A stretch of 64,000 bases of DNA from assembly GCA_044508215.1 (NCBI GenBank), contig JBIQID010000003.1, forward strand, positions 1 through 64,000, written 5' to 3'. The stretch comes from JAEZFI01 sp044508215. Lineage in GTDB: Bacteria; Actinomycetota; Acidimicrobiia; Acidimicrobiales; Microtrichaceae. A model generated the notes under the pieces. That model was not told the origin of the DNA. It was given only the letters and a program-made list of their open reading frames with translations, and did not search any database. Positions 16,397 through 26,626 of this stretch are shown piece after piece. How positions within the stretch are numbered: the stretch's first letter is position 1; every line of letters begins with the position of its first letter. Both the position numbers and the translations under genes were made by a program.

Positions 16397-17650
16397 TCAA
16401 GGCCCCGAACTGCAGCTGTCGATCGGATCCGAGCCGGCCAGGCGGTCGGCGTAGAACGCCTCGATCCGGTCCATCGCCAGCGGGATCTCGTTGTCGTGAT
16501 CCGCGCCCTCGAGCACGATCAGCTCGGTGACCTGCCCGTTGGCGCACAACCGCTCGTACAGGTCCATCACCCGTTCGTGCACGACGCGGGCGTCAGCGGT
16601 GCCGGAGATCAGGAGCAGCGGAGCGTCGGCCACCTCGTTCCCGACGTCGTTCGCCAACAGGACCGAGCGCGCCGGCTCCGTCGTCACCGGGTCGGCCTTC
16701 CAGTACGCCGGTGAGAGGGCGAGTGGTGCGAACGTCGAGATGACCTCGCCGAGGCAGGCGCTCAACAGCACGTCCTCGTGGGCCAGCACCTCGTCCGCCA
16801 GGTAGTCCTCGGGGACGAGCTCCGGGTGGTCGGTCGCCACCCCGTACAGGCCGAGCGTGCTGACGATGCGGGAGACCACGTCGTCGATGCCGCCGTAGGT
16901 GCGGTCGAACATCGCCGCGGGCGCGCCCGACACGGTGCCGAGGAGGTCCAGCTCGGGTGCGTAGGAGGCTGCCAGCTCGTGCGCTGCCTGCGCGCCGTGG
17001 CCGCCCTGCGAGTGCCCGAAGACGAGCACGCGGTCGCCGGCCGCGTCGCCCACCAGTTGGCGGGCCGCCCGGGCGCCGTCGAGCACGCTGTGCCCCTCGC
17101 TCAGCCGGGAGAGGTACGCCTGGGTCTCGTCGGGCGGTCCGGTGCCGATGTAGTCCGTCGTGACGCCGATGCCGTCGACGCCGAAGGTGGGCGCCGGACG
17201 CCCGTGACGGCTGAGCGCGCAGGTCGAGCCCAGGCCGATGGTGCCGGGCGCGTTGGCGACGATCGGCCACCCGCCCTCGGGTGCGTCGCCCATGGGGTGG
17301 GTCACGACCCCGGTCACCGCCCGGATGCGGCCCTCCGAGTCGGTCGAGCGGTACATGATCCGCACCGTTCGAAGCCCTGCGTCCTCGCCGACCTCCTGGA
17401 TGCGGATGAGTCCTCCCGGCTCGCCGGCGGGCAGCGGGTCGGGAGCGACGTAGAACGCCTCCACCGGACCGTCGAAGCGCTCGGGCGCCGGAAGGTCCCC
17501 CTGCCCCGGCGCCGTCGTCGAGGTCCGGGGCGATCCGTCGTCACCGGCTGTGGCACTGCCGTCCGAGCACCCGGCGAGGAGCATCGCGGCCGCCAGGGCC
17601 ACCGCCGTCAGCCGGGTGGGGATCGTGGATGGCTCGGACGTGCGGCGCAT
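16397..17650 (-). CDS. Secreted lipase-like alpha/beta hydrolase, lipoprotein
   Basis: A 417-residue exported hydrolase resembling the secretory lipase (LIP) family. The N-terminus has a signal helix ending in LLAGC, a lipobox, followed by an S/T-rich linker. The nucleophile elbow is GHSQGGHGAQ; an acid (SGTADARV) and a histidine (EGADHDNE) near the end complete the triad. The ATG at 17650 lacks a Shine-Dalgarno but follows TACCGT by seven bases, so it probably has its own leaderless transcript although the MFS gene ends only 14 bases upstream. Role: hydrolysis of lipids or esters at the cell surface. Confidence 0.82.
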   Translation of the reverse strand: MRRTSEPSTIPTRLTAVALAAAMLLAGCSDGSATAGDDGSPRTSTTAPGQGDLPAPERFDGPVEAFYVAPDPLPAGEPGGLIRIQEVGEDAGLRTVRIMYRSTDSEGRIRAVTGVVTHPMGDAPEGGWPIVANAPGTIGLGSTCALSRHGRPAPTFGVDGIGVTTDYIGTGPPDETQAYLSRLSEGHSVLDGARAARQLVGDAAGDRVLVFGHSQGGHGAQAAHELAASYAPELDLLGTVSGAPAAMFDRTYGGIDDVVSRIVSTLGLYGVATDHPELVPEDYLADEVLAHEDVLLSACLGEVISTFAPLALSPAYWKADPVTTEPARSVLLANDVGNEVADAPLLLISGTADARVVHERVMDLYERLCANGQVTELIVLEGADHDNEIPLAMDRIEAFYADRLAGSDPIDSCSSGP

Positions 17651-17657
17651 CCCGAGG

Positions 17658-17663
17658 ACGGTA
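17658..17663 (-). promoter_or_regulatory. -10 box of the lipase gene
   Basis: TACCGT on the minus strand, seven bases before ATG 17650 and immediately downstream of the MFS stop codon. It suggests separate, leaderless expression of the lipase gene. No good -35 is seen. Confidence 0.45.
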
Positions 17664-17664
17664 C

Positions 17665-18924
17665 TCACACCGGATCGGGTGACCCGTCCTCGATCGCCAC
17701 CACGTCGTCCAGCTCGTCGAGGCGACGGAGCGATGGAACGGCGAGGCCGAGGAGGCCGATGCCGACGCTCAGCACGCCGACGGCGAGGAACGTCGTGTCG
17801 ACGCCGAGCTCCTCTGCCGCGGCGCCTCCGATCAGGTAGCCGAGCGGGCCCGCCGCGTACTCGGTGGCGACGACGATCCCCACGATCCGGCCGCGCATCC
17901 GCTCCGGGCTGCGGAGCTGCATGGCGATGTTCACGAGCGGCCCGATCGGCCCGTAGGCCACCCCCGCAGCGAACGCGAGGACGACGAGCGCCGGGAACGA
18001 GGGCAGCGTGGCCATGAGGAGCACACCGGACGCGCCCACGAGCAGCGACATCCTGAACACGGTGCTCCGGCGCATGCGGCTCGCCGCGAACCCGTAGGCG
18101 AGGGCGCCCACCACGCCGCCGCCGTTGACGCCCATGAGGACGACCCCGAGGCGGCCGGGCTGGCCGAGGGACTCGAAGTGGACCGGGAGGAGCACCTCTT
18201 CGATCGGCATGTACGCGGCGAGCACCAGGGCGAGCATCACCACCATCGCGAGGAGCAGCGGGTCGTGGCGCACCTGGCGCAGCCCTTCGGCGGTCTCGCC
18301 CAGGATCGTGCGAGCGCTGACCGTGTCGCTCCGGTCGTCTGAGTGGGGGAGGACGAGGAACGACTCGAAGGCCGCCGCGGCGAGGAAGCCGCAGGCCGCG
18401 ATCCACAAGGCGTCGTCGGCGCCGACCCACGCGATGAGCAGGCCGCCGGCGCCGGGGCCGACCATGAAGGCCACGCCCCAGACCGCCTCGTGCACGCCGT
18501 TGGCCCGGTCGAGCGACCACCCGGCACGCTCCGCAGCCGCGGGCAGCATCGCCTCCCGGGCGTTCAGGGCTGCAGGGTCGAACACCGCCCCGACCACGGC
18601 CAGGCCGATCAGCCAGGCGAGGTTCAGCCCCACCAGCAGGTCGACGAGGGGGATCGCCGCCACCGACGCCGCCGACATCAGGTCCGCGCTCACCGCGGTC
18701 GGGCGACGGCCCCAGCTGTCGACGATCGCCCCGGACAGCAGGCTCGATCCGAAGAGGGGGAGCGCGCTGGCCGCGGCCAGCAGGCCGGCCGCACCGGGGC
18801 TGCCGGTGCGCTCGAGCACCAGCCACGGCAGGACCACCATCACCGCGCCGTTCCCCGCGCCGGAGAGGAGGGTGGAGGCCTCCAGGAGCAGCAGCGGCTG
18901 CATGGAACGGTGCCCGCTGCTCAC
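17665..18924 (-). CDS. MFS transporter
   Basis: Major facilitator with about twelve membrane helices in 419 residues. The motif between helices 2 and 3 is recognisable (SGAIVDSWGRRPTAV, matching GxxxDRxGRR). A repeated version lies after helix 8 (YGFAASRMRRSTVF). This layout fits an efflux carrier of the DHA/MFS_3 type. GTG 18924 is chosen because GGAGCG precedes it; ATG 18903 is the alternative. It diverges from the lipase at 19127 across a region with a 42-base palindrome and four 13-base repeats. Substrate unknown. Confidence 0.85.
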   Translation of the reverse strand: MSSGHRSMQPLLLLEASTLLSGAGNGAVMVVLPWLVLERTGSPGAAGLLAAASALPLFGSSLLSGAIVDSWGRRPTAVSADLMSAASVAAIPLVDLLVGLNLAWLIGLAVVGAVFDPAALNAREAMLPAAAERAGWSLDRANGVHEAVWGVAFMVGPGAGGLLIAWVGADDALWIAACGFLAAAAFESFLVLPHSDDRSDTVSARTILGETAEGLRQVRHDPLLLAMVVMLALVLAAYMPIEEVLLPVHFESLGQPGRLGVVLMGVNGGGVVGALAYGFAASRMRRSTVFRMSLLVGASGVLLMATLPSFPALVVLAFAAGVAYGPIGPLVNIAMQLRSPERMRGRIVGIVVATEYAAGPLGYLIGGAAAEELGVDTTFLAVGVLSVGIGLLGLAVPSLRRLDELDDVVAIEDGSPDPV

Positions 18925-18977
18925 CGCTCCAGTCTGATCGAGCGGGCTCGCCCGCCTGCGTCCATTTCCATCCGTTC

Positions 18978-19019
18978 TGTCCTGCGGGGTGCGACAGATC
19001 TGTCGCACCCCGCAGGACA
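18978..19019. repeat. 42-base perfect palindrome
   Basis: Two 21-base arms, 18978-18998 and 18999-19019, are exact reverse complements with no spacer; the centre is AGATCT. It lies between two divergent genes, so it is not an ordinary terminator. As RNA it would fold into a 19-bp stem with a GATC loop. Possible roles: operator, cruciform, or remnant of a REP-like element. Confidence 0.9.
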
Positions 19020-19024
19020 AAACC

Positions 19025-19076
19025 GGTGAGAAGGACGGGTGAGAAGGACCGGTGAGCCAGAACGGTGAGGAGGACC
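19025..19076. repeat. Four 13-base tandem repeats
   Basis: Four head-to-tail units of exactly 13 bases start at 19025, 19038, 19051 and 19064. Each begins GGTGAG; units 1 and 2 differ by one base, unit 4 differs at one further position, and unit 3 is the most diverged. They begin six bases after the palindrome and end 50 bases before the lipase start at 19127. Confidence 0.85.
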
Positions 19077-19126
19077 GGGAGCGTCGGCGGCCTACGGTCG
19101 AGCGGACTCGCTGCAGGGAGGCACAG

Positions 19127-20497
19127 ATGGTTCGACGAGGTCGGTTCGGGGTCGCGCTGGTGGTGGCCGCGGCGCTGGTGTTCGCCGGGTGCTCGTCGAG
19201 CGGCGACCCGAACACAGCGGCTGACGCCCCGGACGTGTCGGGCGACGAGGTGACCACCACCACCTCCGAGGCGCCGCCGCGCCTCTCCGACGAGGTGGCC
19301 CTGCCGATCGTCTTCGTGCACGGGTTCGCCGGCTCTGCGCAGCAGTACGAGTCGCAGGCGATGCGGTTCGTCGCCAACGGCTACCCCGAGGAACGGATCG
19401 TCGCCTACGACCACGACGGCGCCGGACTCGACATCGACGGGTTCGTGGCGGGCCTCGACGCCGTCGTCGACCGCACCCTCGAGGAGCTGGGCGCCGAAAA
19501 GGTGCACCTGGTGGGCCACTCACGGGGGACCGGCGTCTCGTCACGCTACCTGTCGGATCCTGCTCGGGCGGCCAAGGTCGAGAAGTACGTGGCGATCGAC
19601 GGCGCGCCGTGTCCCGACGTTGTCCCGTGCATCGCCCCCACCCAGGTGTCGCTGCCCGGCCAGGCGCACGTCGAGGCGGCGACCTCGCCCGAGTCCTTCG
19701 CCATGCAGTTCGAGTTCCTCGTCGGGACGGCACCCGACACCGTGGAGATCGTCCCGCAGGAGGGGACGGTCGAGATCTCCGGTCGAGCCGTGAACTTCCC
19801 CTCGAACGTCGGCCGCGGCGGCGACGATCTCGACATCTGGGCGATCGACGGCGACACGGGCCAGCGGATCGGCGACGAGCCGCACGCCTCGGTGGTGCTC
19901 GGCCCCGACGGGGAGTTCGGGCCGATCGAGCTCGAGTCGGGCGCCCACTACGAGTACGTGCTCTCCAGCGACACGAGCGACGTGGAGCACCACCTCTACC
20001 TCCAGCCGTACGTGCGGGACAGCCGGCTGGTCCGCCTGCTGTCGTCCGAGCCCGACAGCGTCACCCGGACGAACACGAACAGCGGTCCCGGGCACTCGGC
20101 GCTCGTGCTGATGCGCATGCGGGAGTGGTACGCGGCCGACCGTGACGACGTCCCGGGCGACCAGCGCGACCAGCTGACCGTCGAGGTGGTGGGGGAGACC
20201 GAGCCCGTGGACGTCCTCGGGACGCACGTGGGCAACGCCACGATCGGCATCCACGTGCACGACGACGTGGCCTCGGTGGGCGAGACCACGGCCGCGCCGC
20301 TCCCGTTCTTCGACGGTCAGCCGTTCCAGAGCGGCACCGACGTCTTCCTGCCTGCCTCACCGGATGGCAGCGGCACGATCCGGGTGGTGAACGTCCCCCG
20401 TGGCGACGCCAGCAGGCGGCAGACCGTGAACGTGCCGAACTGGCCGTCGGACCTCCACGCCGTCAGCGTCGTGTTCGCCGACCACCCGCTCGGGTGA
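19127..20497 (+). CDS. Lipase-like alpha/beta hydrolase, lipoprotein
   Basis: Exported hydrolase of 456 residues. A signal helix ends in VFAGC (lipobox, Cys near residue 20), followed by a T-rich linker. The lipase strand IVFVHGFAGSAQQY carries the oxyanion HG, and HLVGHSRGTGVS is the nucleophile elbow. After the hydrolase core there is a long beta-rich C-terminal half (VEIVPQEGTVEISGR, DDLDIWAIDGDTG), like the extra domains of AF1763-type lipases and polyester-degrading enzymes. GGGAGG precedes ATG 19127, and TACGGT (19093-19098) could be its -10 box. It probably acts on esters at the cell surface. Confidence 0.85.
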   Translation: MVRRGRFGVALVVAAALVFAGCSSSGDPNTAADAPDVSGDEVTTTTSEAPPRLSDEVALPIVFVHGFAGSAQQYESQAMRFVANGYPEERIVAYDHDGAGLDIDGFVAGLDAVVDRTLEELGAEKVHLVGHSRGTGVSSRYLSDPARAAKVEKYVAIDGAPCPDVVPCIAPTQVSLPGQAHVEAATSPESFAMQFEFLVGTAPDTVEIVPQEGTVEISGRAVNFPSNVGRGGDDLDIWAIDGDTGQRIGDEPHASVVLGPDGEFGPIELESGAHYEYVLSSDTSDVEHHLYLQPYVRDSRLVRLLSSEPDSVTRTNTNSGPGHSALVLMRMREWYAADRDDVPGDQRDQLTVEVVGETEPVDVLGTHVGNATIGIHVHDDVASVGETTAAPLPFFDGQPFQSGTDVFLPASPDGSGTIRVVNVPRGDASRRQTVNVPNWPSDLHAVSVVFADHPLG

Positions 20498-20512
20498 CGC
20501 CGCCAGGCGGCG
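20498..20512 (+). terminator. Short GC hairpin after the lipase
   Basis: CGCCGCC and GGCGGCG flank a single A, directly after the stop codon at 20497. As RNA it would form a five-pair stem. There is no T-run, so termination is uncertain. Confidence 0.3.
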
Positions 20513-20591
20513 GTCGCAGGGCCCTTGCCGGGCGGGACAGAATCGCTCGCGACGGGCACGACCGCCCCGTCGACCCGAGGAGCACGCCGAG

Positions 20592-21884
20592 ATGAACGAC
20601 CCTGACCCCACCCCTGCCGGGACCGGCTGGCCGTCCGACACAGCGCCCACCTCGCCGGCCGACTGGTTCGTCCGTCCCGCCCTGTGGGCCGACATGGAGG
20701 CGTGGCACCGTGCGGTGAGCGACATCCGCGCCGAGACCCCCGTCCTTCGAGCGGACATCCCGGGGTTCGAGCCGTTCCTCGTGCTCACCCGGCACGCCGA
20801 CGTCTTCGCCGTCTCGCGCGACAACACCACCTGGCACAACACGGTGCGATCGGTCCTGGGGCCGGACGCCGAGTTCCAGAAGATGATCGACTCCGGCATG
20901 CCGGCGCCGAAGACGCTGGTGCACCTCGACGGCGAGGACCACACCAAGCACCGCAAGGTGACGAGCGACTGGTTCAAGCCCAATGCCGTGTCCACTCGGC
21001 AACCACGCATCGACGCCATCGCGGACGAGTTCGTGCAGCGCATGCGGGACATGGGCGGCCGCTGCGACTTCGCCCTGGACATCGCGCAGCCCTACACGCT
21101 CCGGGTGATCATGGACATCTACGGCGTGCCCGAGGAGGACGAGCCGCTGATGCTCGAGCTCACCCAGGGCATCTTCGGCGCCGCCGACCCCGAGTACCTC
21201 GGCGACGCCGAGAGCGCGGACGTCAAGGTCCTCGAGTCCGTGATGCGGTTCGTGAGCTACTTCGCGGAGGTCACGCAGTCGCGGCAGGCATGCCCCACCG
21301 AGGACCTCGCGTCGGTGATCGCGAACGGTCAGATCGACGGGTGCCCCATGGATGCCGAGCACCAGCTCTGGTACTACATCATCGTCGCCACGGCCGGTCA
21401 CGACACGACCTCGTTCGCACTGTCGGGTGGCATGCGTGAGCTGATCCGTGATCCCCGCCAGCTCCGCCTCCTCCGGGACGACCCGGAGCTGATCAACCAC
21501 GCCGCCGACGAGGTGATCCGATACACCTCGCCGGTCCGCTCCTTCATGCGGTACGCGCAGACCGACACCGAGGTGGGAGGTGTGGAGGTTCCCGAGGGCG
21601 GGAGGGTGCTGCTGTCGTACCCCTCTGCCAACCGCGACGAATCGGTCTTCTCGGACCCCCACCGCTTCGACGTGACGCGACCCGACGTCGACAAGCTCCT
21701 CTCGTTCGGAGTCGGCGCCCACTTCTGCCTGGGCGCCCAGTTCGCCCGTCGGGAGCTGCGCACGATGCTGTCGCGCCTCTCCCAGGTGATCGACCACGTC
21801 GAGCTGGACGGCGACGTCGAGCACGCGCAGTCCCACTTCGTGTCGGGCGTCAAGCACCTGCCCATCACCTACTCGATGCGCTGA
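20592..21884 (+). CDS. Cytochrome P450
   Basis: Soluble class I P450, 430 residues. The I-helix oxygen-activation motif is AGHDTT (268-273), the K-helix has EVIR for ExxR, and the heme loop FGVGAHFCLGAQFARRE carries the axial Cys379. It uses electrons from a ferredoxin, and no ferredoxin gene is nearby. The N-terminal half (GFEPFLVLTRHADVFAVSRD) resembles actinobacterial CYPs acting on steroids, terpenes or fatty acids, but the substrate cannot be named. GAGGAGCACGCCGAG precedes the ATG. A hairpin follows the stop, before the mrp leader. Confidence 0.93.
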   Translation: MNDPDPTPAGTGWPSDTAPTSPADWFVRPALWADMEAWHRAVSDIRAETPVLRADIPGFEPFLVLTRHADVFAVSRDNTTWHNTVRSVLGPDAEFQKMIDSGMPAPKTLVHLDGEDHTKHRKVTSDWFKPNAVSTRQPRIDAIADEFVQRMRDMGGRCDFALDIAQPYTLRVIMDIYGVPEEDEPLMLELTQGIFGAADPEYLGDAESADVKVLESVMRFVSYFAEVTQSRQACPTEDLASVIANGQIDGCPMDAEHQLWYYIIVATAGHDTTSFALSGGMRELIRDPRQLRLLRDDPELINHAADEVIRYTSPVRSFMRYAQTDTEVGGVEVPEGGRVLLSYPSANRDESVFSDPHRFDVTRPDVDKLLSFGVGAHFCLGAQFARRELRTMLSRLSQVIDHVELDGDVEHAQSHFVSGVKHLPITYSMR

Positions 21885-21900
21885 CCTCACCTTGGTGAGG
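21885..21900 (+). terminator. Hairpin after the P450 gene
   Basis: CCTCACC and GGTGAGG flank TT, immediately downstream of the P450 stop; as RNA it forms a stem closed by a four-base loop. It may end the P450 transcript before the mrp leader. No T-tract follows. Confidence 0.4.
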
Positions 21901-21925
21901 CGCGGGCGGCGCAGTAGCGTCACGG

Positions 21926-21980
21926 CCTGGCGTGCCGGGAAGTCTGGTCGGCGAACTCGTCCATCGATCCTGATGGGACC
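21926..21980 (+). ncRNA. Candidate structured leader (ion-riboswitch-like) of the mrp operon
   Basis: The 60 bases before mrpA look structured rather than random. GCCG and CGGC (21934-21937, 21949-21952) can pair around the unpaired-looking GGAAGTCTGGT, and GTCCATC (21959-21965) pairs with GATGGGAC (21972-21979), leaving one bulge. TAGCGT at 21915-21920 is a plausible -10 box, putting the RNA start near 21927. The GCCGGGAAGTCTGGTCGGC block resembles, from memory, conserved leaders of Na+/H+ antiporter genes. Assignment to a known class (Li+ nhaA-I or Na+ DUF1646 type) is not established; only a covariance search can tell. Confidence 0.4.
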
Positions 21981-21985
21981 GCCCC

Positions 21986-24316
21986 GTGCTGTTCGCCCTC
22001 ATCGCCCTCCACGCCGTCTGCGGGACGGTCGTCCTGCTGGCCGGCCGCCGGCTGGGGCGCGCCGCCTGGGTGGTGGGCGGTCTGGCGCCTGCGTCGGTCG
22101 TCGCATGGCTGGGGGCGAACCTCACCGACGTGAGCGGCGGCGAGGCCGTCACCGGTCGGGCCGGATGGGTCGAGGGCCTCGGTCTCGCGCTCGACGTGCG
22201 GGTCGACGGCTTCTCCGCGCTGATGATCCTCCTCGTCTCGGGGATCGGTGTCCTGGTCTTCGCGTACGCGTGGCACTACTTCGGACGCTCCGAGAAGGGG
22301 CCGAGGGTCGCCGGGCTGCTCACCCTCTTCGCCGGCTCGATGCTCGGCGTGGTCGTGGCCGACAACCTCCTCGCGCTCTACGTGTTCTGGGAGCTGACCT
22401 CGATCACCTCGTACCTGCTCATCGGGACGGACCACGAGGACCCCGCCGCGCGGGACGCTGCCCGGCAGGCACTGATGGTCACCGCCCTGGGCGGCCTGGC
22501 GATGCTCGGCGGGATGGTCGCCATTGGCCAGCAGGCCGGCACCTTCACGCTCAGCGAGGTGCTCGCCTCGCCGCCGTCGGGGACGATCACCTCGGTCGCC
22601 CTGGTGTTCGTGCTGGTGGGTGCCTTCACCAAGTCCGCCCAGTACCCGTTCCACAGCTGGCTGCCCGGCGCGATGGTCGCGGCGACGCCGATCAGCGCCT
22701 ACCTGCACTCGGCGGCGATGGTGAAGGCAGGGGTGTACCTCGTGGCGCGGCTCGCGCCGGCGTTCGCCGAGGTCGGACCGTGGCGTCCGCTCGTGGTCAC
22801 GGTGGGCCTCGTCACGATGGTCGCGGGTGGCCTCCGCGCACTGCACCCGAACGACCTGAAGCAGCTCCTCGCGTTCGGCACGATCAGCCAGCTGGGGTTC
22901 ATGGTGGTCCTCTTCGGGATCGGTCACCCGGCCGCCACCGCGGCGGCGTGCGCGCTGATCCTGGCCCACGGCCTGTTCAAGGCTGCGTTGTTCATGGTGG
23001 TCGGGATCGTCGATCACGAGGCAGGCACGCGTGACATCCGCGAGCTGCCGGTACTCGGTGCCGGCTGGACCCCCACCAAGGTGGTCGCGCTGGCCAGCGC
23101 GGCGTCGATGGCCGCCGTGGCGCCCCTCGCCGGGTTCGTGGCGAAGGAGCAGGCGTACACCGCGCTGTTCGAGGGGACGCCCGGCGACCAGCTGGTGCTG
23201 GTCGGCATCGTCGTCGGCTCGATCCTGACCGTGGCGTACAGCCTCCGCCTCGTCGCCGCACTGGTCCGCCCGGACCTCCTCGCGGCGCGGCCGGGTCGAG
23301 CGGCATCCGATCACGCACCCACGACCGGGTTCCTCGCTCCGGCGCTGCTGCTCGCCGCCTGCTCGGTGGTCCTCGGCGTGGTGCCGGCGGTCTGGTCGGG
23401 CCTCGTCGACGATGCTGCGAACGCGCTCGACCCCCGCTCCCACTCCCACCTCGCGCTGTGGCACGGGGTGACGGTGCCGCTCCTCCTCTCCCTGGGGACC
23501 CTGGCGGTGGGGGTCGCCCTGTTCTGGGGCAGGGATGCGTGGGCGAGGGTCGCGCGGCGACTGACGATCCCGCTGTCGGGCCAGCGGGTCGTCGAGGTCC
23601 TCCTCCGGGGCACGTCCACCGGTGCGACCAAGGTGGCGAGCGTGGTCCAGTCGGGCTCGCTGCCGATCTACGCAGCGATCATCCTGGCGACCGCCGTGGT
23701 GGCGCCGATGGGCGCGCTGCTCGCCGGGTCGTGGTGGCCTGGGTGGCCCGAGCTGCTCGGAGCCTCCGAGCACGTGCCGATCGCAGCGGTGCTCCTCGGC
23801 GGCGCGCTGGCAGCGACCCTCGCGACGCGGCGGTTCGCGGCCGCCATCCTCCTCGGCGTCGTGGGCTACGGCATGGCGCTGTTCTTCGCCGTCCAGGGGG
23901 CGCCGGACCTCGCGCTGACGCAGTTCTCGGTCGAGACGCTCTCCGTGGTGGTGTTCCTGCTGGTGCTGAGGGTGCTGCCGGACCGCTTCGTGCGGCGTGC
24001 CCCGGCCTTCGGGCGGACCGCTCGGCTGGCGGTGTCGATCGGCGTCGGCGTCTTCGTCGTGGTGATGGGCATCGCCTCGTACGGCGCTCGCACCCAGCCG
24101 TCGGTCTCCGCCGAGATGTCGGAGGTGGCCCTGCCGGAGGGCCATGGCCGCAACGTGGTGAACGTGATCCTGGTGGACATCCGCGGCCTCGACACGATGG
24201 GTGAGATCACCGTCCTCGCCACGGCCGGCATCGGGATCGTGGCGCTCGCGAAGGTGGGCCGCCGGAGGCGGTCGAGCGACAGCGTCGAGCCGGCCGAGGA
24301 GGTGGCAGCGGGATGA
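21986..24316 (+). CDS. mrpA: Mrp antiporter subunit A
   Basis: Largest subunit (776 residues) of the seven-part Mrp cation/proton antiporter, homologous to NuoL of complex I. The proton-channel core is evident (DNLLALYVFWELTSITSYLLIG, AFTKSAQYPFHSWLPGAMVAATPISAYLHSA, HPNDLKQLLAFGTISQLGF), with the key Glu in WELTS and Lys in FTKSAQ. The C-terminal part (QGAPDLALTQFSVETLSVVVFLLVL, then a MrpB-like segment) is the usual MrpA extension. GTG 21986 has no strong ribosome site and follows the putative leader. The stop overlaps mrpB (ATGA). Role: Na+/H+ exchange, pH homeostasis and salt tolerance. Confidence 0.95.
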   Translation: MLFALIALHAVCGTVVLLAGRRLGRAAWVVGGLAPASVVAWLGANLTDVSGGEAVTGRAGWVEGLGLALDVRVDGFSALMILLVSGIGVLVFAYAWHYFGRSEKGPRVAGLLTLFAGSMLGVVVADNLLALYVFWELTSITSYLLIGTDHEDPAARDAARQALMVTALGGLAMLGGMVAIGQQAGTFTLSEVLASPPSGTITSVALVFVLVGAFTKSAQYPFHSWLPGAMVAATPISAYLHSAAMVKAGVYLVARLAPAFAEVGPWRPLVVTVGLVTMVAGGLRALHPNDLKQLLAFGTISQLGFMVVLFGIGHPAATAAACALILAHGLFKAALFMVVGIVDHEAGTRDIRELPVLGAGWTPTKVVALASAASMAAVAPLAGFVAKEQAYTALFEGTPGDQLVLVGIVVGSILTVAYSLRLVAALVRPDLLAARPGRAASDHAPTTGFLAPALLLAACSVVLGVVPAVWSGLVDDAANALDPRSHSHLALWHGVTVPLLLSLGTLAVGVALFWGRDAWARVARRLTIPLSGQRVVEVLLRGTSTGATKVASVVQSGSLPIYAAIILATAVVAPMGALLAGSWWPGWPELLGASEHVPIAAVLLGGALAATLATRRFAAAILLGVVGYGMALFFAVQGAPDLALTQFSVETLSVVVFLLVLRVLPDRFVRRAPAFGRTARLAVSIGVGVFVVVMGIASYGARTQPSVSAEMSEVALPEGHGRNVVNVILVDIRGLDTMGEITVLATAGIGIVALAKVGRRRRSSDSVEPAEEVAAG

Positions 24317-24765
24317 TCCGTCGCTCGCTGATCCTCGACACGACGATCCGCCTGGTGGTCGACGCCGCGATCGTGCTGTCGATCTACCTTCTGTTCGCCG
24401 GGCACAACCAGCCCGGCGGCGGGTTCGTCGGCGGCCTCGTCGCCGCTGCGGCGATCGCCCTCCGCTACATCGCCGGCGGTCAGGACGACGTGCGCAGCCT
24501 GGTGCGCGTCAGGCCGACCTCCCTCGCCTCGATCGGGCTCGTGGTGGCGGCCGGCACCGCGCTGGCGCCGGTCCTCAGCGGCGATCCGCCGATGGACCAC
24601 CGGGTGGCCGACTGGCACCTGGAGCTGCTCGGCGACCTGCACCTCAACACCGCCGCGCTGTTCGACTCGGGCGTGTACCTCGTGGTGGTGGGCCTGCTCC
24701 TGATGGTCCTGGATGCGCTCGGCGAGGACGATCCCGCCGAGCCGGACGGGGAGGAGCAGCAGTGA
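24313..24765 (+). CDS. mrpB: Mrp antiporter subunit B
   Basis: A 150-residue membrane subunit. The signature LFAGHNQPGGGFVGGLVAAAAIALRYIA is the hallmark of MrpB (PF04039). Four membrane helices; the C-terminus is acidic. It continues the C-terminal module of MrpA in the complex. Overlaps both neighbours by 4 bases (ATGA before, GTGA after), so translation is coupled along the operon. Confidence 0.95.
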   Translation: MIRRSLILDTTIRLVVDAAIVLSIYLLFAGHNQPGGGFVGGLVAAAAIALRYIAGGQDDVRSLVRVRPTSLASIGLVVAAGTALAPVLSGDPPMDHRVADWHLELLGDLHLNTAALFDSGVYLVVVGLLLMVLDALGEDDPAEPDGEEQQ

Positions 24766-25138
24766 CGCTCTTCCTCCTCGTCCTGGCCGGCCTTCTGTGC
24801 GCGTGCGGCACCTACCTGCTGCTCGGGCGCCAGCTCAGCCGCGTGGTGATCGGGATCGGGCTCCTCGGCCACGGGGTGAACATCCTGCTCGTGTCGTCGG
24901 GCGGCGACGGCGGTGAGCCGGCGTTCGCGGGCAGCGGTGATCCGGCATCGTTCTCCGACCCGCTCCCGCAGGCGATGGTGCTCACGGCGATCGTCATCAC
25001 GTTCGGCGTGGTGGCGTTCCTGCTGACGCTCGCCTACCGGAGCTGGATCGTCACGTCCGACGACGAGGTCGAGGACGACGTGGAGGACCGGCGGATCGCC
25101 CGCCAGGCGGCGGACCCGCTCGACGAGGGGACGGAGCA

Positions 25139-25142
<4 letters not shown>
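24762..25142 (+). CDS. mrpC: Mrp antiporter subunit C
   Basis: A 126-residue, three-helix protein homologous to NuoK. The core GTYLLLGRQLSRVVIGIGLLGHGVNILLV and DPLPQAMVLTAIVITFGVVAFLLTLAYR match MrpC. The tail of about 30 residues is strongly acidic (SDDEVEDDVEDR) and cytoplasmic. GTG start overlaps mrpB; the stop overlaps mrpD. Confidence 0.94.

Positions 25143-26622
<1,480 letters not shown>

Positions 26623-26626
<4 letters not shown>

Noticed and set aside
17651..19519. Upstream extension of the lipase frame through the MFS gene
   Set aside because: The extra 600 codons are out of frame with MFS and read as arginine/proline-rich sequence; the signal peptide begins at 17650.
21920..24145. 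A 741-codon open frame antisense to mrpA
   Set aside because: Composition is dominated by R, H, D and E with no hydrophobic core, as expected from the opposite strand of a GC-rich membrane-protein gene.
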